A model generated the notes under the pieces. It had not been told where the DNA came from. It worked only from the letters and a program-made list of their open reading frames with translations, and did no database searches. Below, piece by piece: positions 1-7,178 of a stretch of DNA of 20,213 nt. Position 1 is the stretch's first letter. Every line of letters begins with the position of its first letter. The position numbers and the translations under genes are program-made. Origin of the DNA: Phycisphaerales bacterium (GTDB lineage Bacteria > Planctomycetota > Phycisphaerae > Tepidisphaerales > Tepidisphaeraceae); contig JAQGHP010000102.1 in the NCBI GenBank assembly GCA_028288775.1, positions 1 to 20,213 of the forward strand, in the 5' to 3' direction.

Positions 1-183
1 CAATCCTGTGAAAAAACCTCTTCGGGTAACCACAGGAGGCGGAGTCATCCGCAAGCGCCGGCGCTTGCGAAGTTCGACGATGACGCCCGACTCAAGAAAA
101 GCTGGCAGGAGTTTATGCCGGGGAAAGCCGGTCGGCGAGTAAGAATTGCCGCGAACGAATGGGAAACGCAGTTGCCAGTGTGA
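1..183 (+). CDS. Possible C-terminal end of an unidentified protein (partial)
   Basis: An open frame runs from the first base to a TGA at 181-183. The last third reads like real protein (segments such as ALAKFDDDARLKKSWQEF and AANEWETQLPV), with charged and hydrophobic residues alternating, and the stop lies 43 bp before the end of the convergent gene on the other strand, a normal convergent arrangement. I do not recognise the family. The first 15 codons use less G/C at third positions than the rest, so the frame may not be coding throughout. A perfect 20-bp palindrome lies inside it. It could equally be a chance open frame in intergenic DNA. Confidence 0.25.
   Translation, partial: QSCEKTSSGNHRRRSHPQAPALAKFDDDARLKKSWQEFMPGKAGRRVRIAANEWETQLPV
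50..69. repeat. Perfect 20-bp palindrome
   Basis: The sequence CGCAAGCGCCGGCGCTTGCG is its own reverse complement over all 20 bases with no spacer. No T-run follows on either strand, so it is not an intrinsic terminator. It could be a protein-binding dyad or chance in GC-rich DNA. Confidence 0.5.
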
Positions 184-226
184 AAGAACTTTTAGGAACG
201 ACGAAAATATCGCCGCTATTTCGGTC

Positions 227-1525
227 CTATGCCTTGCCCACGCACCTAAACCCAAGGCATCTCCCCTTCGCCTCCGGCGCGCGCCCCCGGCGATAGGAGG
301 AGCGGCACAGGAACGCCGGGCCAACCCAGCTTCCGCCGCGTTCACTGCGGATGGCGGAGGAGTTTTTGTTGACGGCGTTCGGCAGCGTCGCTTGCGGCGC
401 CTTGTAAAACTCGGGCGCGTACCAATCGCGGCACCATTGCCACACGTTGCCGGCCATGTGGCGCACGCCGAATGGCGACACGCCCAGGTCCGTGTTGACG
501 GACGCCATCGGGAGGGTGTCGGGGCGATATTTAATTCCGGGCGTGTGCCGTGCGAATTGCGCCAGCCAGGGCTCGGCGGGCCCGTCGCCCCAAGGGAATT
601 CCCGGGGCAAAGGACCTCGGGCGGCGTATTCCCACTGCGCTTCGCTGGGGAGGAAACAATTCTCTGGATGTCCGGCGCGGTCGGCGGAATAGTTCAGCCA
701 GTCGCCTCGGTTGGCCCACAGCGAGTAGGCGTTCGCGCCGTACCACGAGACGAGGATCATCGGCAATCGCTCGGTGCCGCGCAGGGGCGACCAATCGCCC
801 TGCTCATCCTGCCGAACGAGTTCATGCTCCTGCCGCTTGTCATCGGGCGTCAGCACGAACCACTCCCGCAACACCGCCGGGGCGACTGGCCCGATCGAGT
901 TAAGGAATCGGCAGTACGCCGCGACCGACACCGTCTCCTGGTCCATCAGGAATGCGCCAAGTTCCGAGCGATGGACGGGCGCTTCATCGGCAAAGCGATC
1001 GTCCCCCGAGCCGATCTCGACCTCGGCAGCCGGGATTTGAACGCAGACCATTCCGTCAGTGCGCCGCCGGAAGGTCGGCAGATTCTGCGAATTTTTCCCA
1101 AGCTTTTCGTACAGCGGTTCCGCGGCGTACTCGTCGGGCGCGGCCTTGCCGCTCAATTGCGTGAAAAGATTGATGTCGCGCGCCGGGGCGATGGTCGTAT
1201 ATCCAAACCTCGAGCGACCCCGGACGTGCCCCGATCCCTGTTGAAGATAAACCAGCTCCGCGAGATCGCGCAAGCGGATCTGGTCGCGGGTGAAGACGAC
1301 TTTGTAAGCGGGGTTGGGCGCATCACCCGGCAGCGCGACGTCAAACTCGTTCTCGATCTCCATAAAAAGTTCGACGAGATCGAGACTATCGCAGTGCAGA
1401 TCTTGAATGATGCGCAGGCCCGGATGCACTTCCGCCCGCCGAATCCCCAGTTGCTCCGAGGCAATATCGCAAACCCGGGCCTCGATTTCGGGTTGCGAAA
1501 CCCATCCAGTCGGAGTGTGCGACAT
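227..1525 (-). CDS. Acyl carrier protein domain fused to a formylglycine-generating-enzyme-like (SUMF1/EgtB/PvdO) domain
   Basis: This 432-residue protein has two parts. Residues about 10-95 form an acyl carrier protein domain with the phosphopantetheine-attachment motif DSL (Ser47) followed by the helix DLVELFMEIENEF. Residues about 165-432 are an FGE-sulfatase-type domain, with landmarks LPSEAQWEYAARG, FPWGDG, SPFGVRHMAGNVWQWCRDWY, ERGGSW and LGFRCV. In true formylglycine-generating enzymes the GGS(Y/F) motif is followed by two active-site cysteines. Here the first position is Gly (GGSWVG) and only the second Cys (FLCR) is kept, so sulfatase activation is unlikely and a non-haem iron or divergent oxidase role on a carrier-bound substrate is a reasonable inference. 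The start is backed by a GGGAGG ribosome site five bases upstream (1531-1536). It lies 38 bp after the upstream minus-strand gene, probably in one operon with it. Confidence 0.88.
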   Translation of the reverse strand: MSHTPTGWVSQPEIEARVCDIASEQLGIRRAEVHPGLRIIQDLHCDSLDLVELFMEIENEFDVALPGDAPNPAYKVVFTRDQIRLRDLAELVYLQQGSGHVRGRSRFGYTTIAPARDINLFTQLSGKAAPDEYAAEPLYEKLGKNSQNLPTFRRRTDGMVCVQIPAAEVEIGSGDDRFADEAPVHRSELGAFLMDQETVSVAAYCRFLNSIGPVAPAVLREWFVLTPDDKRQEHELVRQDEQGDWSPLRGTERLPMILVSWYGANAYSLWANRGDWLNYSADRAGHPENCFLPSEAQWEYAARGPLPREFPWGDGPAEPWLAQFARHTPGIKYRPDTLPMASVNTDLGVSPFGVRHMAGNVWQWCRDWYAPEFYKAPQATLPNAVNKNSSAIRSERGGSWVGPAFLCRSSYRRGRAPEAKGRCLGFRCVGKA

Positions 1526-1563
1526 GACTGCCTCCCTTTCCAGCGAGGTAGCGCGATTCCGTC

Positions 1564-2268
1564 TCAGGCGGCCTTGAATGCCCCGGCATTCAGATATGCG
1601 CGCACGTCTTCGGTGCCGACCACGTCATCAGCCGCGACGTCGGCGGGCGAGAGCATCATGGTGTTGACGAAGCGCGTCTGCGTGGACTTCGGGTCAACTA
1701 CGATCGACTTGTGCAGCACGCCGAGCATGCCGCGCTCGGCGCGATCCACGGGCGTGCAACTGTTGTTGATCATCACGATGCGGTAATGCCTGCGGTCGAA
1801 CGGCGTCAGTTCGGTCGCGTATGCGTCGAGAAGCGAACGCCCTTCGCCGAAGGTGGGATTGAAGCGGTCGAGGAACTCCCTGGGTTGCAGGCCCCTGTCG
1901 AACGCGCACCGCGTGTAATCGATCAGGAATAGCCGGCTTGTTATCTCCGACGGCTCGTATCCCAGCATAAGGATCGACTCATCAGGCGCGCCGTCGAGGT
2001 GGGCCTCGGCCGATACTTTCTGGTCGAACCGGCCCATCGACCGCAGGAGCAGCCGTCGGGAAAAGCGGCGGTCGTATGCATGATCAAGGGCCGCGGCGAA
2101 TCCGATGTGCATGGACCGGAACTGTATCGGCGTCAGGTCCGCGCCGAGGTCCGCGATCGCAAAGCCGGGTTGCGAGAGATCGGTGCGAAATACGCGTGCG
2201 GCCGTCGCGTCCAGGAGATCGAGCAGGGTGTGCGGGGCGTTCCGAAGGTCGGCGGGGTTCATGAGCAT
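1564..2268 (-). CDS. Putative double-stranded beta-helix (2OG-Fe(II) oxygenase-like) protein
   Basis: This protein has 234 residues from the ATG at 2268. ATG 2262 is equally possible, and a TTG at 2319 would add 17 residues, but its extension reads like leader DNA and contains a TATACT hexamer. I do not recognise a named family. It carries a candidate metal-binding triad: HLD (His90, Asp92) in the stretch RFDQKVSAEAHLDGAPDESI, and a distal His186 in MLGVLHKSIV, with basic residues following. This HxD...H layout and the surrounding alternating beta pattern resemble cupin or 2-oxoglutarate/Fe(II) oxygenases. The fold call is inference. Its stop is 38 bp upstream of the ACP/FGE-like fusion on the same strand, which suggests that the two act on the same carrier-bound substrate. 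Confidence 0.75.
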   Translation of the reverse strand: MLMNPADLRNAPHTLLDLLDATAARVFRTDLSQPGFAIADLGADLTPIQFRSMHIGFAAALDHAYDRRFSRRLLLRSMGRFDQKVSAEAHLDGAPDESILMLGYEPSEITSRLFLIDYTRCAFDRGLQPREFLDRFNPTFGEGRSLLDAYATELTPFDRRHYRIVMINNSCTPVDRAERGMLGVLHKSIVVDPKSTQTRFVNTMMLSPADVAADDVVGTEDVRAYLNAGAFKAA

Positions 2269-2434
2269 GGGAGTTGTCCGCCAAGTATAGGGCGTTCGAG
2301 GCGATGTGAAATGCGGCAAGGTCGAAAAAGCGGGCCGGGGATAATCGTAAGATTCGCAAGTATGAACAAAGGCCGCAGGAGCCGGCGTTTCACCGGCCCT
2401 CGCGGCCCTGGGAAGTTTATAGTGAAGGCGGGAC

Positions 2435-3637
2435 CTATGATCCGGAAGGCCCGACCGTCAGCGTGACCGGCTTGCCGTCCACGGCGAACTTGGACCGCAG
2501 CTCGAAGCCGCCGGGGGTGGCGTGGTGTTCGAAGGTGCCGCCGCCAGCGGGGTCTTTGATGGTCTTGAGGGCGTCGGGCCCGCCTTCCTGCACCGCGACG
2601 GCGGCGCGGAGCATGGCAATGCGCACCTCGGCGGACATGTGCTTGTCGTACACCTTCGCGAAGTCCGGCAGCATCATCTTGCCCCACGGGTCGGTGGCGA
2701 ATTGCTTGAAGAGCGCTTCGGCGCGGGGATGGAATTGATCGGGCGGGAGATCGAAGAGCGGGACTATCTGCTCATAATACGGGCGGCTGGCCTCGAGGCG
2801 CTTGATGACGTTTTGCACGTCGTCGCCGCCGGATTTGACGAGTTCTTGAAAGGTCGGCGTCCCCTCGCCTGCGCCGATAATCCCCCCGATGCGGTCCTGC
2901 CAGTTCTCACCGGGCTTGACGTGCTTGAGCTGGTCGATCACCCAGTCGAGCCCGAACTGCCGCTCAATCTTCACCGCCGATTCCTTCAGCGACCCGCCCG
3001 GGGGCAACTGGCTCAGGCGATTGGAGAAGGTCTGAAGCGCGGGACTCTTCATGCCGGACAAATTGGACGCGGCGACTTTGATGGCCATCTGTTCGATGGC
3101 ATCCTGCACCAGGATCGCGATGAGTGTGGCGTCCTGCCCGCCGTGGCGGGCGAGCGTGAGGGCGTCGGCCAGATCCTCAACTGCCGCGGCGGCGTCGCCC
3201 TCCTGAAACTCGGCGCGGGCACGAAGACATGCGAGGCGCGACAGATCGCGCGCCTTGGCCAAATGCGGCAGAAGCAGCATCGGCCCGTCTTCATAGTGCA
3301 GGCCCCAGTCGCATTCGCGGACCGCCGCACCCCGGTGAAGCTGCTTGAGGCTGTTTGCGCTGGAGTTGATGAGGGCCATCGCCGCGGGATCGAGGTCGCC
3401 GGTCGTGACGTTATCGACGAGGGCGCGCTGCTTTTCGTCCATGCCCGGCAGCACCGCGAACGCCTGCCAGTACTGAATCGCCGCGTTGGGCGCGGCATGC
3501 CGCGCCTCCGGCTGGGTAGCGCCGGGATCCGTCGGCGGCGCGGCGGCTGCCGCAGGCACGGCGGCGCAGCCAAGGGCGGCGGCGATTAGAACCGAAGCAA
3601 GGGCGCGGAATCTCCGCGAGTGAATCGAACCAGTCAT
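2435..3637 (-). CDS. Secreted planctomycete-type hypothetical protein
   Basis: This protein has 400 residues. The N-terminus is a clear export signal: basic SRRFR, then the hydrophobic LASVLIAAALGCAAVPAAAAAP. The ALGC-A segment resembles a lipobox, although Ala rather than Leu at -3 makes lipidation uncertain; AAA-AP is an alternative signal peptidase I site. The mature part is mostly helical and unrecognised, with a region at about 95-200 that may be TPR-like helical hairpins (AKARDLSRLACLRARAEF, AAVEDLADALTLARHGG) and a short C-terminal beta segment (FELRSKFAVDGKPVTLTV). It begins 37 bp after the membrane-protein gene, so it is likely the last gene of the sigma-factor operon and a candidate envelope target or sensor of that system. 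Confidence 0.8.
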   Translation of the reverse strand: MTGSIHSRRFRALASVLIAAALGCAAVPAAAAAPPTDPGATQPEARHAAPNAAIQYWQAFAVLPGMDEKQRALVDNVTTGDLDPAAMALINSSANSLKQLHRGAAVRECDWGLHYEDGPMLLLPHLAKARDLSRLACLRARAEFQEGDAAAAVEDLADALTLARHGGQDATLIAILVQDAIEQMAIKVAASNLSGMKSPALQTFSNRLSQLPPGGSLKESAVKIERQFGLDWVIDQLKHVKPGENWQDRIGGIIGAGEGTPTFQELVKSGGDDVQNVIKRLEASRPYYEQIVPLFDLPPDQFHPRAEALFKQFATDPWGKMMLPDFAKVYDKHMSAEVRIAMLRAAVAVQEGGPDALKTIKDPAGGGTFEHHATPGGFELRSKFAVDGKPVTLTVGPSGS

Positions 3638-3674
3638 CTGGGGTCTCCTGCAAAAGGGGTTATTTGATCAAAGA

Positions 3675-4124
3675 CTACGGACTTCCATCATCGAACGACC
3701 GTGCGAAGGCGCGAATTTCACGCGCCGTGCCGGGCGGCAGCGACCGGGCCGCGTCTGCGTTCATCAGGGAATCCAACTGGTCGGGCGGACCGGCGACCGC
3801 CCGCGTATACGCGGCCAGCGTGGCGAACGGATGGCCGGGCTCTTGCTGCCTCACGACCGTTGTGCCGGGTTCGACGGCCGGGTGCGTCTTTATCACGGAC
3901 CCGGGCCGCGGGTGATGGAACCAGGCGAACGAAACGGCCGCACACGCCGCCGCGGCGAGCGCACCCGCCAATACCCATCGCGCCGGCCGGCGGATGCGAA
4001 GGTCCGCACGATCGACTTGCCGCTCGGCGTCGATGGCCCGCGCGATCTGCGCCCGCAGGCTTTCGGGCAACGCCGGCGAGTACGATTCGAGCTCCAGTTC
4101 CAGCGGGTCGCGCTCGGGATTCAT
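3675..4124 (-). CDS. Small single-pass membrane protein encoded after an ECF sigma factor, candidate anti-sigma factor
   Basis: This protein has 149 residues. The ATG (4124-4122) overlaps the TGA of the sigma-factor gene as ATGA, so the two are translationally coupled. The N-terminal ~50 residues are acidic and helical (DPLELELESYSPALPESLRAQIARAID), followed by a basic patch (RIRRPAR) and one membrane segment at about 51-69 (VLAGALAAAACAAVSFAWF), then a periplasmic tail of about 80 residues. The topology (cytoplasmic helical domain, one TM, external tail) is what an anti-sigma factor would have. No zinc-binding HxxxCxxC anti-sigma motif is present, so the role rests on position and topology. 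The frame stays open upstream into the sigma gene, but that extension is the shadow of the sigma coding frame. Confidence 0.78.
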   Translation of the reverse strand: MNPERDPLELELESYSPALPESLRAQIARAIDAERQVDRADLRIRRPARWVLAGALAAAACAAVSFAWFHHPRPGSVIKTHPAVEPGTTVVRQQEPGHPFATLAAYTRAVAGPPDQLDSLMNADAARSLPPGTAREIRAFARSFDDGSP

Positions 4125-4621
4125 GCGACGCTCTCCTTGCTGCGCATTTCCGCACGCAGCTTCTCCAGGGCATAACGGTAACGCGAGGCGGCGGTGTGCG
4201 GCGATATCTCCAGCGCCGCCGCGATCTGCTCGAACGTCAGCCGGCCCCAGACTTTCATGGCCAATACCTCGCGCTGGGCCGACGGCAACTGCATGATGCC
4301 CTGCTCGATCTCCTTCATTCGCTGATCCTGCTCGGGCCGCCACGAAACCCAGCCGCCCGAGCCTTCGTTGCGGGCCACGACGCATTCGCGCTGTCGCCGC
4401 CGGCGATTGCCGCGGTGCAGATCGAGGGCGCACCGCTTCAGGCACGCGTAGAGGTACGCTTGCGGGTCCATCACCCCTTGTCGCGACCGCCAGAAGCGGA
4501 GGAACGCCTCTTGTACGATGTCCGCGGCGTCGGAGGGCGTGGGCGCCCATTGGCGGGCGAGCAGCAGGAGCGTTCCGCCGTGCCGGTCGAGCCATTGGGT
4601 CCAGTCGTCCGTGTCCGCCAT
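4121..4621 (-). CDS. ECF-type (sigma-70 family) RNA polymerase sigma factor
   Basis: This protein has 166 residues, the usual length of an ECF sigma factor, with only regions 2 and 4. Region 2 is at about 20-85 and includes the core-binding helix DAADIVQEAFLRFWRSR and the following DPQAYLYACLKRCALDLHR. Region 4 is at about 110-160: LPSAQREVLAMKVWGRLTFEQIAAAL then the recognition helix ISPHTAASRYRYALEKLR. It directs core RNA polymerase to an alternative promoter set. It heads a minus-strand group with the membrane protein (ATGA overlap) and the secreted protein, a common planctomycete cassette. The ribosome site is weak (GGAAGCGG before ATG). The 264 bp upstream is shared with a divergent small gene and should hold the promoters of both. 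Confidence 0.93.
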   Translation of the reverse strand: MADTDDWTQWLDRHGGTLLLLARQWAPTPSDAADIVQEAFLRFWRSRQGVMDPQAYLYACLKRCALDLHRGNRRRRQRECVVARNEGSGGWVSWRPEQDQRMKEIEQGIMQLPSAQREVLAMKVWGRLTFEQIAAALEISPHTAASRYRYALEKLRAEMRSKESVA

Positions 4622-4885
4622 GTTCCGCTTCCGCTCCGGGCTGTGCCGCCGTGATAAAGACGCCGGGGGGTGCGCATTTGTCTAAGGCGGGCGCAATTCC
4701 CTTTCCAAGGCGCTCTACGAAAGGAAGGACGGAGCGAACGGAAGGGCGAACAAAGAGATTCAGAAGATCGCCGACGGGAACTATCTAACCCGACGTGACC
4801 GGCATATCATCGTGGGCACTGGATCCCCGGGCGGCAGCGGCGAAGTGTGGTGTTGCGGCCCGTGGGACTCGTGGAGAAAACACTT

Positions 4886-5203
4886 ATGGCGGAAGAAAAT
4901 GTCGTTGTAGCCAAAGCCCCCCGCCCCGCCGTCACGGAGGATTATTCGGAGGAGATCGTCCGCTTCGTGAAAAAGCGGCCGGAGGATCGCGTCACCTGCA
5001 AGAAGGTTTCGGGGAACAATTACCGCTGCAACTGGTGGTCGCCCGCCAGCGACACGAAATACGACAATCCCGCAATGACCGGAATGATGGTCACGACGCA
5101 CGTCGTGCGGCTCAGCCGTTTCCTGACCGTCACCAAAAGCAGCGAGGGTTTGATCGTCAACGACTGGGCCCCGACCCCGCCCCCCGAACTTGTCGGCGGA
5201 TGA
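4886..5203 (+). CDS. Small hypothetical protein
   Basis: This protein has 105 residues from the ATG at 4886, which has GGAG nine bases upstream; an in-frame ATG at 4847 would add 13 residues without a better ribosome site. There is no signal peptide or membrane segment. Residues about 25-100 look like a compact alpha/beta domain: SEEIVRFVKKRPEDRVTCKKV, then NNYRCNWWSPAS, then VVRLSRFLTVTKSSEGLIVNDW, ending in a proline-rich tail. Two cysteines flank the central strand. The family is not recognised. It is transcribed divergently from the sigma-factor operon. Confidence 0.65.
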   Translation: MAEENVVVAKAPRPAVTEDYSEEIVRFVKKRPEDRVTCKKVSGNNYRCNWWSPASDTKYDNPAMTGMMVTTHVVRLSRFLTVTKSSEGLIVNDWAPTPPPELVGG

Positions 5204-5454
5204 ACGGCCCGCCAACGATCGGCGACTCCAAGCCGCCGTCCCGAGCGCCGGGCGAGGGCGCTTGCAGGGAAGAGCGCATGGGGCCATCGGGATCATCGTG
5301 ATGCTGACCAACGGCTGCAGGTGCCGCGGGATCGACTACCGACCCGGCGACGAGGCCAGGCCCGGCATCTCGCACCTGGGCGTCGAATGCGTCGACCACC
5401 CGGTACTGCTGGTGGCGATTTCCTGGTAGTGTCCTAATTTGAAATTTCATCGGG
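5204..5454. other. Intergenic stretch with a possible short unrecognised reading frame
   Basis: Between the small hypothetical gene and the frameshifted zinc-ribbon gene, the + strand is open to a TAG at 5427-5429 (end reads GVECVDHPVLLVAISW). It has no ribosome site, no recognisable family and no convincing start, so I do not call it a gene. Just right of it (about 5468-5496) the sequence ATCCCCG, a 13-14 base loop, CGGGGAT and ATTTTCG could form a weak terminator for + strand transcripts, but it lies within the 3' end of the minus-strand gene. Confidence 0.3.
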
Positions 5455-6080
5455 CTAAATAGTCCGCTTATCCCCGTTGGCAGCCCCAGCGGGGATTTTC
5501 GTTTCGGTTCCACATTCCGGGCATCGCTCGGGCGTGGCGCGGAGGTCGTAGCCGCAGGTGGGGCAGCTTCCCTTTTGACGCGCCCGTCCTTCCTTTACCG
5601 AACGCAGCGCACGGACAGCCGGCCAGCATGCGAAAATTGCGACGAGGTAGAGCAGCGATATGTCGTAGCCGCTTGCTTTATAGCTGATGCCCGCAGTGGT
5701 AATTCTCTGAGAACCACTCCGCTTATATGGCGCAATCGTAAACAAGTGCTTGAGCACAATCGAGATCGAAGGCGGCGTTGGTCGATCGGAGTTATCGGCG
5801 TTTTCCCATACCGGATCGCGCCTCTTGCGGTCCAGAAAGTCGGCGAGCCGAGTACCCGATGTTCCTGAAAGCCCCAAGCCGCACTGACGAGAATTTCCGT
5901 TGAGACCAAACCGCCATGAATTTCCAATGTCGTACTCTTCGACACGTCCGGGCCGTCAAAAGTATCTACCGTGCGAGTCCAACTCTCACGTATCCAGTAA
6001 CTACGCATCAACAGAACCAGAGTCGCCACGCACAGCAGCAACGACAGCGCGGACAGGAGCGTGAAGAGGCGGCGGCGCAT
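5455..6080 (-). pseudogene. Frameshifted planctomycete membrane protein with C-terminal zinc ribbon
   Basis: Two overlapping minus-strand frames together make one protein of about 205 residues. The first (from ATG 6080) gives the N-terminus MRRRLFTLLSALSLLLCVAT plus LVLLMRSYWIRESWTRTVDT, a membrane anchor and the start of an external domain. The second (open over 5455-5877) supplies SGYDISLLYLVAIFACWPAV, a second membrane segment, and the four-Cys zinc ribbon CPTCGYDLRATPERCPECG, a signature seen at the C-terminus of many planctomycete proteins. Coding character moves between frames at about 5820-5880, so a one-base indel has broken the gene, or the assembly has an error there. The N-terminal frame continues past the shift only as out-of-frame sequence. 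Cellular role unknown; the ribbon faces the cytoplasm if both helices span the membrane. Confidence 0.75.
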
Positions 6081-6110
6081 GGGGGAATGATACCGCAGAG
6101 GGGGGCAATC

Positions 6111-6216
6111 TAAGGGGTCGGGAGTCTACGAATGATGGATAACGCATCAAAGACTCCCGACCCCTTAGAATTTCCCCCTTAGAATTTCCCCCCCTTAGAA
6201 TTTCCTTAGAATTTCC
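6111..6216. repeat. REP-like palindromic element, copy 1
   Basis: A perfect inverted repeat with 17-bp arms (TAAGGGGTCGGGAGTCT at 6111-6127 and its complement at 6151-6167) surrounds a 23-base loop. The right arm runs into four copies of TTAGAATTTCC at 6165, 6179, 6195 and 6206. A second copy of head plus tail in the same orientation lies about 0.9 kb away. The GGGGTCGGGAGTCT core resembles repeats found near REP-associated tyrosine transposases in environmental bacteria (from memory). No such transposase gene is visible in this window. The strong hairpin may also terminate transcription. Confidence 0.9.
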
Positions 6217-6454
6217 CGGTGATTGCGCCGTCTTGTACTTTGGCTTTTTGCGTGCTGGCATGTCTTCCCCCTCGTTCGATGTGATGCCACAGGAGCCCCG
6301 TGGCCTGTCTTCGGCCAATAGCGCATTCAAATGCTTGTGTCAAAAGGAATTATATCGAGGTAATCGGGCGGTAGAGGATCGGAAGGCCCTTATAACGCTG
6401 AGACCGGATACAATCTTGGTTCGTGCAAAGCGCAACAAATAAAGGTGCTCATTT
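6217..6454. other. Intergenic region between REP-like copy 1 and the coiled-coil gene
   Basis: No supported gene on either strand. Open frames here lack family likeness and ribosome sites. The segment is lower in G+C towards its right end and probably carries the promoter of the downstream membrane protein; its ribosome site AAAGGTG is at 6441-6447. Confidence 0.4.
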
Positions 6455-7000
6455 ATGCCAATGTTAGACATGAATCTGGTTGCCAAGATTTGGCTTGAAG
6501 CGTTCAAATTTCGGCCACTGACGACGGTTGTAGGCACGCTATGCGGTGTTGTCCTGGCGGCAGGCGCTGCGTATTACATTTCTTCGCAGGACCAACGGGC
6601 GAGAGATTCGTCGAGCGTTGCCAGCGTGACGTACCAAAAGCAGGTCGAGAATCTTCAGCAGACGGAAACGAACGTCAGGGAGTTGCTCGCGTTCGTGGAG
6701 AATGAGAAGAAAAAGTTACAGGATTCAGAAAAGGTGTTGGGGGAGATGAAAGCGGAGCATGATCGGCTTTCCCCGATTGTTGAAACGGATCGGAAAACGG
6801 TCGATGCGGTGCTTAATGTACAAGCCGCTCAGCAAGCGCGCGGCGTGTGGCGCGAGCGCGGGATCGGTTGCGTGTTTGGCGTTGGTGGGTCTTTGATCGC
6901 CTCATTTATTTTTGCCGTGATGGGAATTGTGTACCGCAAAGCGAGGAATCGGAACAAGTCATCTGCCGCGGTTGAAGTGGTGGGAGCGGCTCGCGTCTGA
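6455..7000 (+). CDS. Two-TM membrane protein with a central coiled coil, function unknown
   Basis: This protein has 181 residues. The start ATG is seven bases after AAAGGTG, a good ribosome site. TM1 is at about 22-43 (LTTVVGTLCGVVLAAGAAYYI). A long heptad-like, charge-rich stretch at about 55-125 (YQKQVENLQQTETNVRELLA, ENEKKKLQDSEKVLGEMKAE) predicts a coiled coil. TM2 is at about 137-159 (GCVFGVGGSLIASFIFAVMG), followed by a basic tail (YRKARNRNK). The two helices would place the coiled coil on one side of the membrane, probably outside. No enzymatic motif is seen. REP-like elements in direct orientation lie on both sides, the right one starting only 17 bp after the stop. Confidence 0.75.
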   Translation: MPMLDMNLVAKIWLEAFKFRPLTTVVGTLCGVVLAAGAAYYISSQDQRARDSSSVASVTYQKQVENLQQTETNVRELLAFVENEKKKLQDSEKVLGEMKAEHDRLSPIVETDRKTVDAVLNVQAAQQARGVWRERGIGCVFGVGGSLIASFIFAVMGIVYRKARNRNKSSAAVEVVGAARV

Positions 7001-7016
7001 TACCCGGCGAATTCCA

Positions 7017-7116
7017 AAGGGGTCGGGAGTCTTTGATGTGCCATCCCGCCATTCAAAGACTCCCGACCCCTTAGAATTTCCCCCGACCCCTTAGAATTTC
7101 CCCCCTTAGAATCTCC
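7017..7116. repeat. REP-like palindromic element, copy 2
   Basis: A perfect inverted repeat with 20-bp arms (7017-7036 and 7053-7072, left arm AAGGGGTCGGGAGTCTTTGA) surrounds a 16-base loop. It is followed by TTAGAATTTCC at 7071 and 7091 and a variant TTAGAATCTCC at 7106, with a partial duplication of CCGACCCCTTAG between them. Orientation and tail match copy 1; loop sequences differ while the arms are nearly identical, as expected when the hairpin is what is selected or mobilised. Confidence 0.9.
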
Positions 7117-7178
7117 CCAACATGTTCTGAACCAACGCCGTGAACGAGGCAGGTTGATTGGCGGGCAGGATTACCACC

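Noticed and set aside
146..1786. Long + strand open frame of 546 codons opposite the ACP/FGE-like gene
   Set aside because: Arginine/proline-rich composition without any domain; it is the antisense shadow of two well-supported minus-strand genes in GC-rich DNA.
2522..3589. 355-codon + strand frame opposite the secreted protein
   Set aside because: No ribosome site or family; the minus strand has a signal peptide and operon context.
4125..4595. N-terminal extension of the 149-residue membrane protein frame
   Set aside because: It lies wholly within the sigma-factor gene in another frame and is low-complexity Arg/Ala; the ATGA overlap gives a natural start at 4124.
3701..4654. 317-codon + strand frame opposite the sigma operon
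   Set aside because: Shadow of an unmistakable ECF sigma factor and its coupled membrane protein.
6111..7116. CRISPR array
   Set aside because: TTAGAATTTCC units are short, irregularly spaced and lack unique spacers; no cas genes are present.
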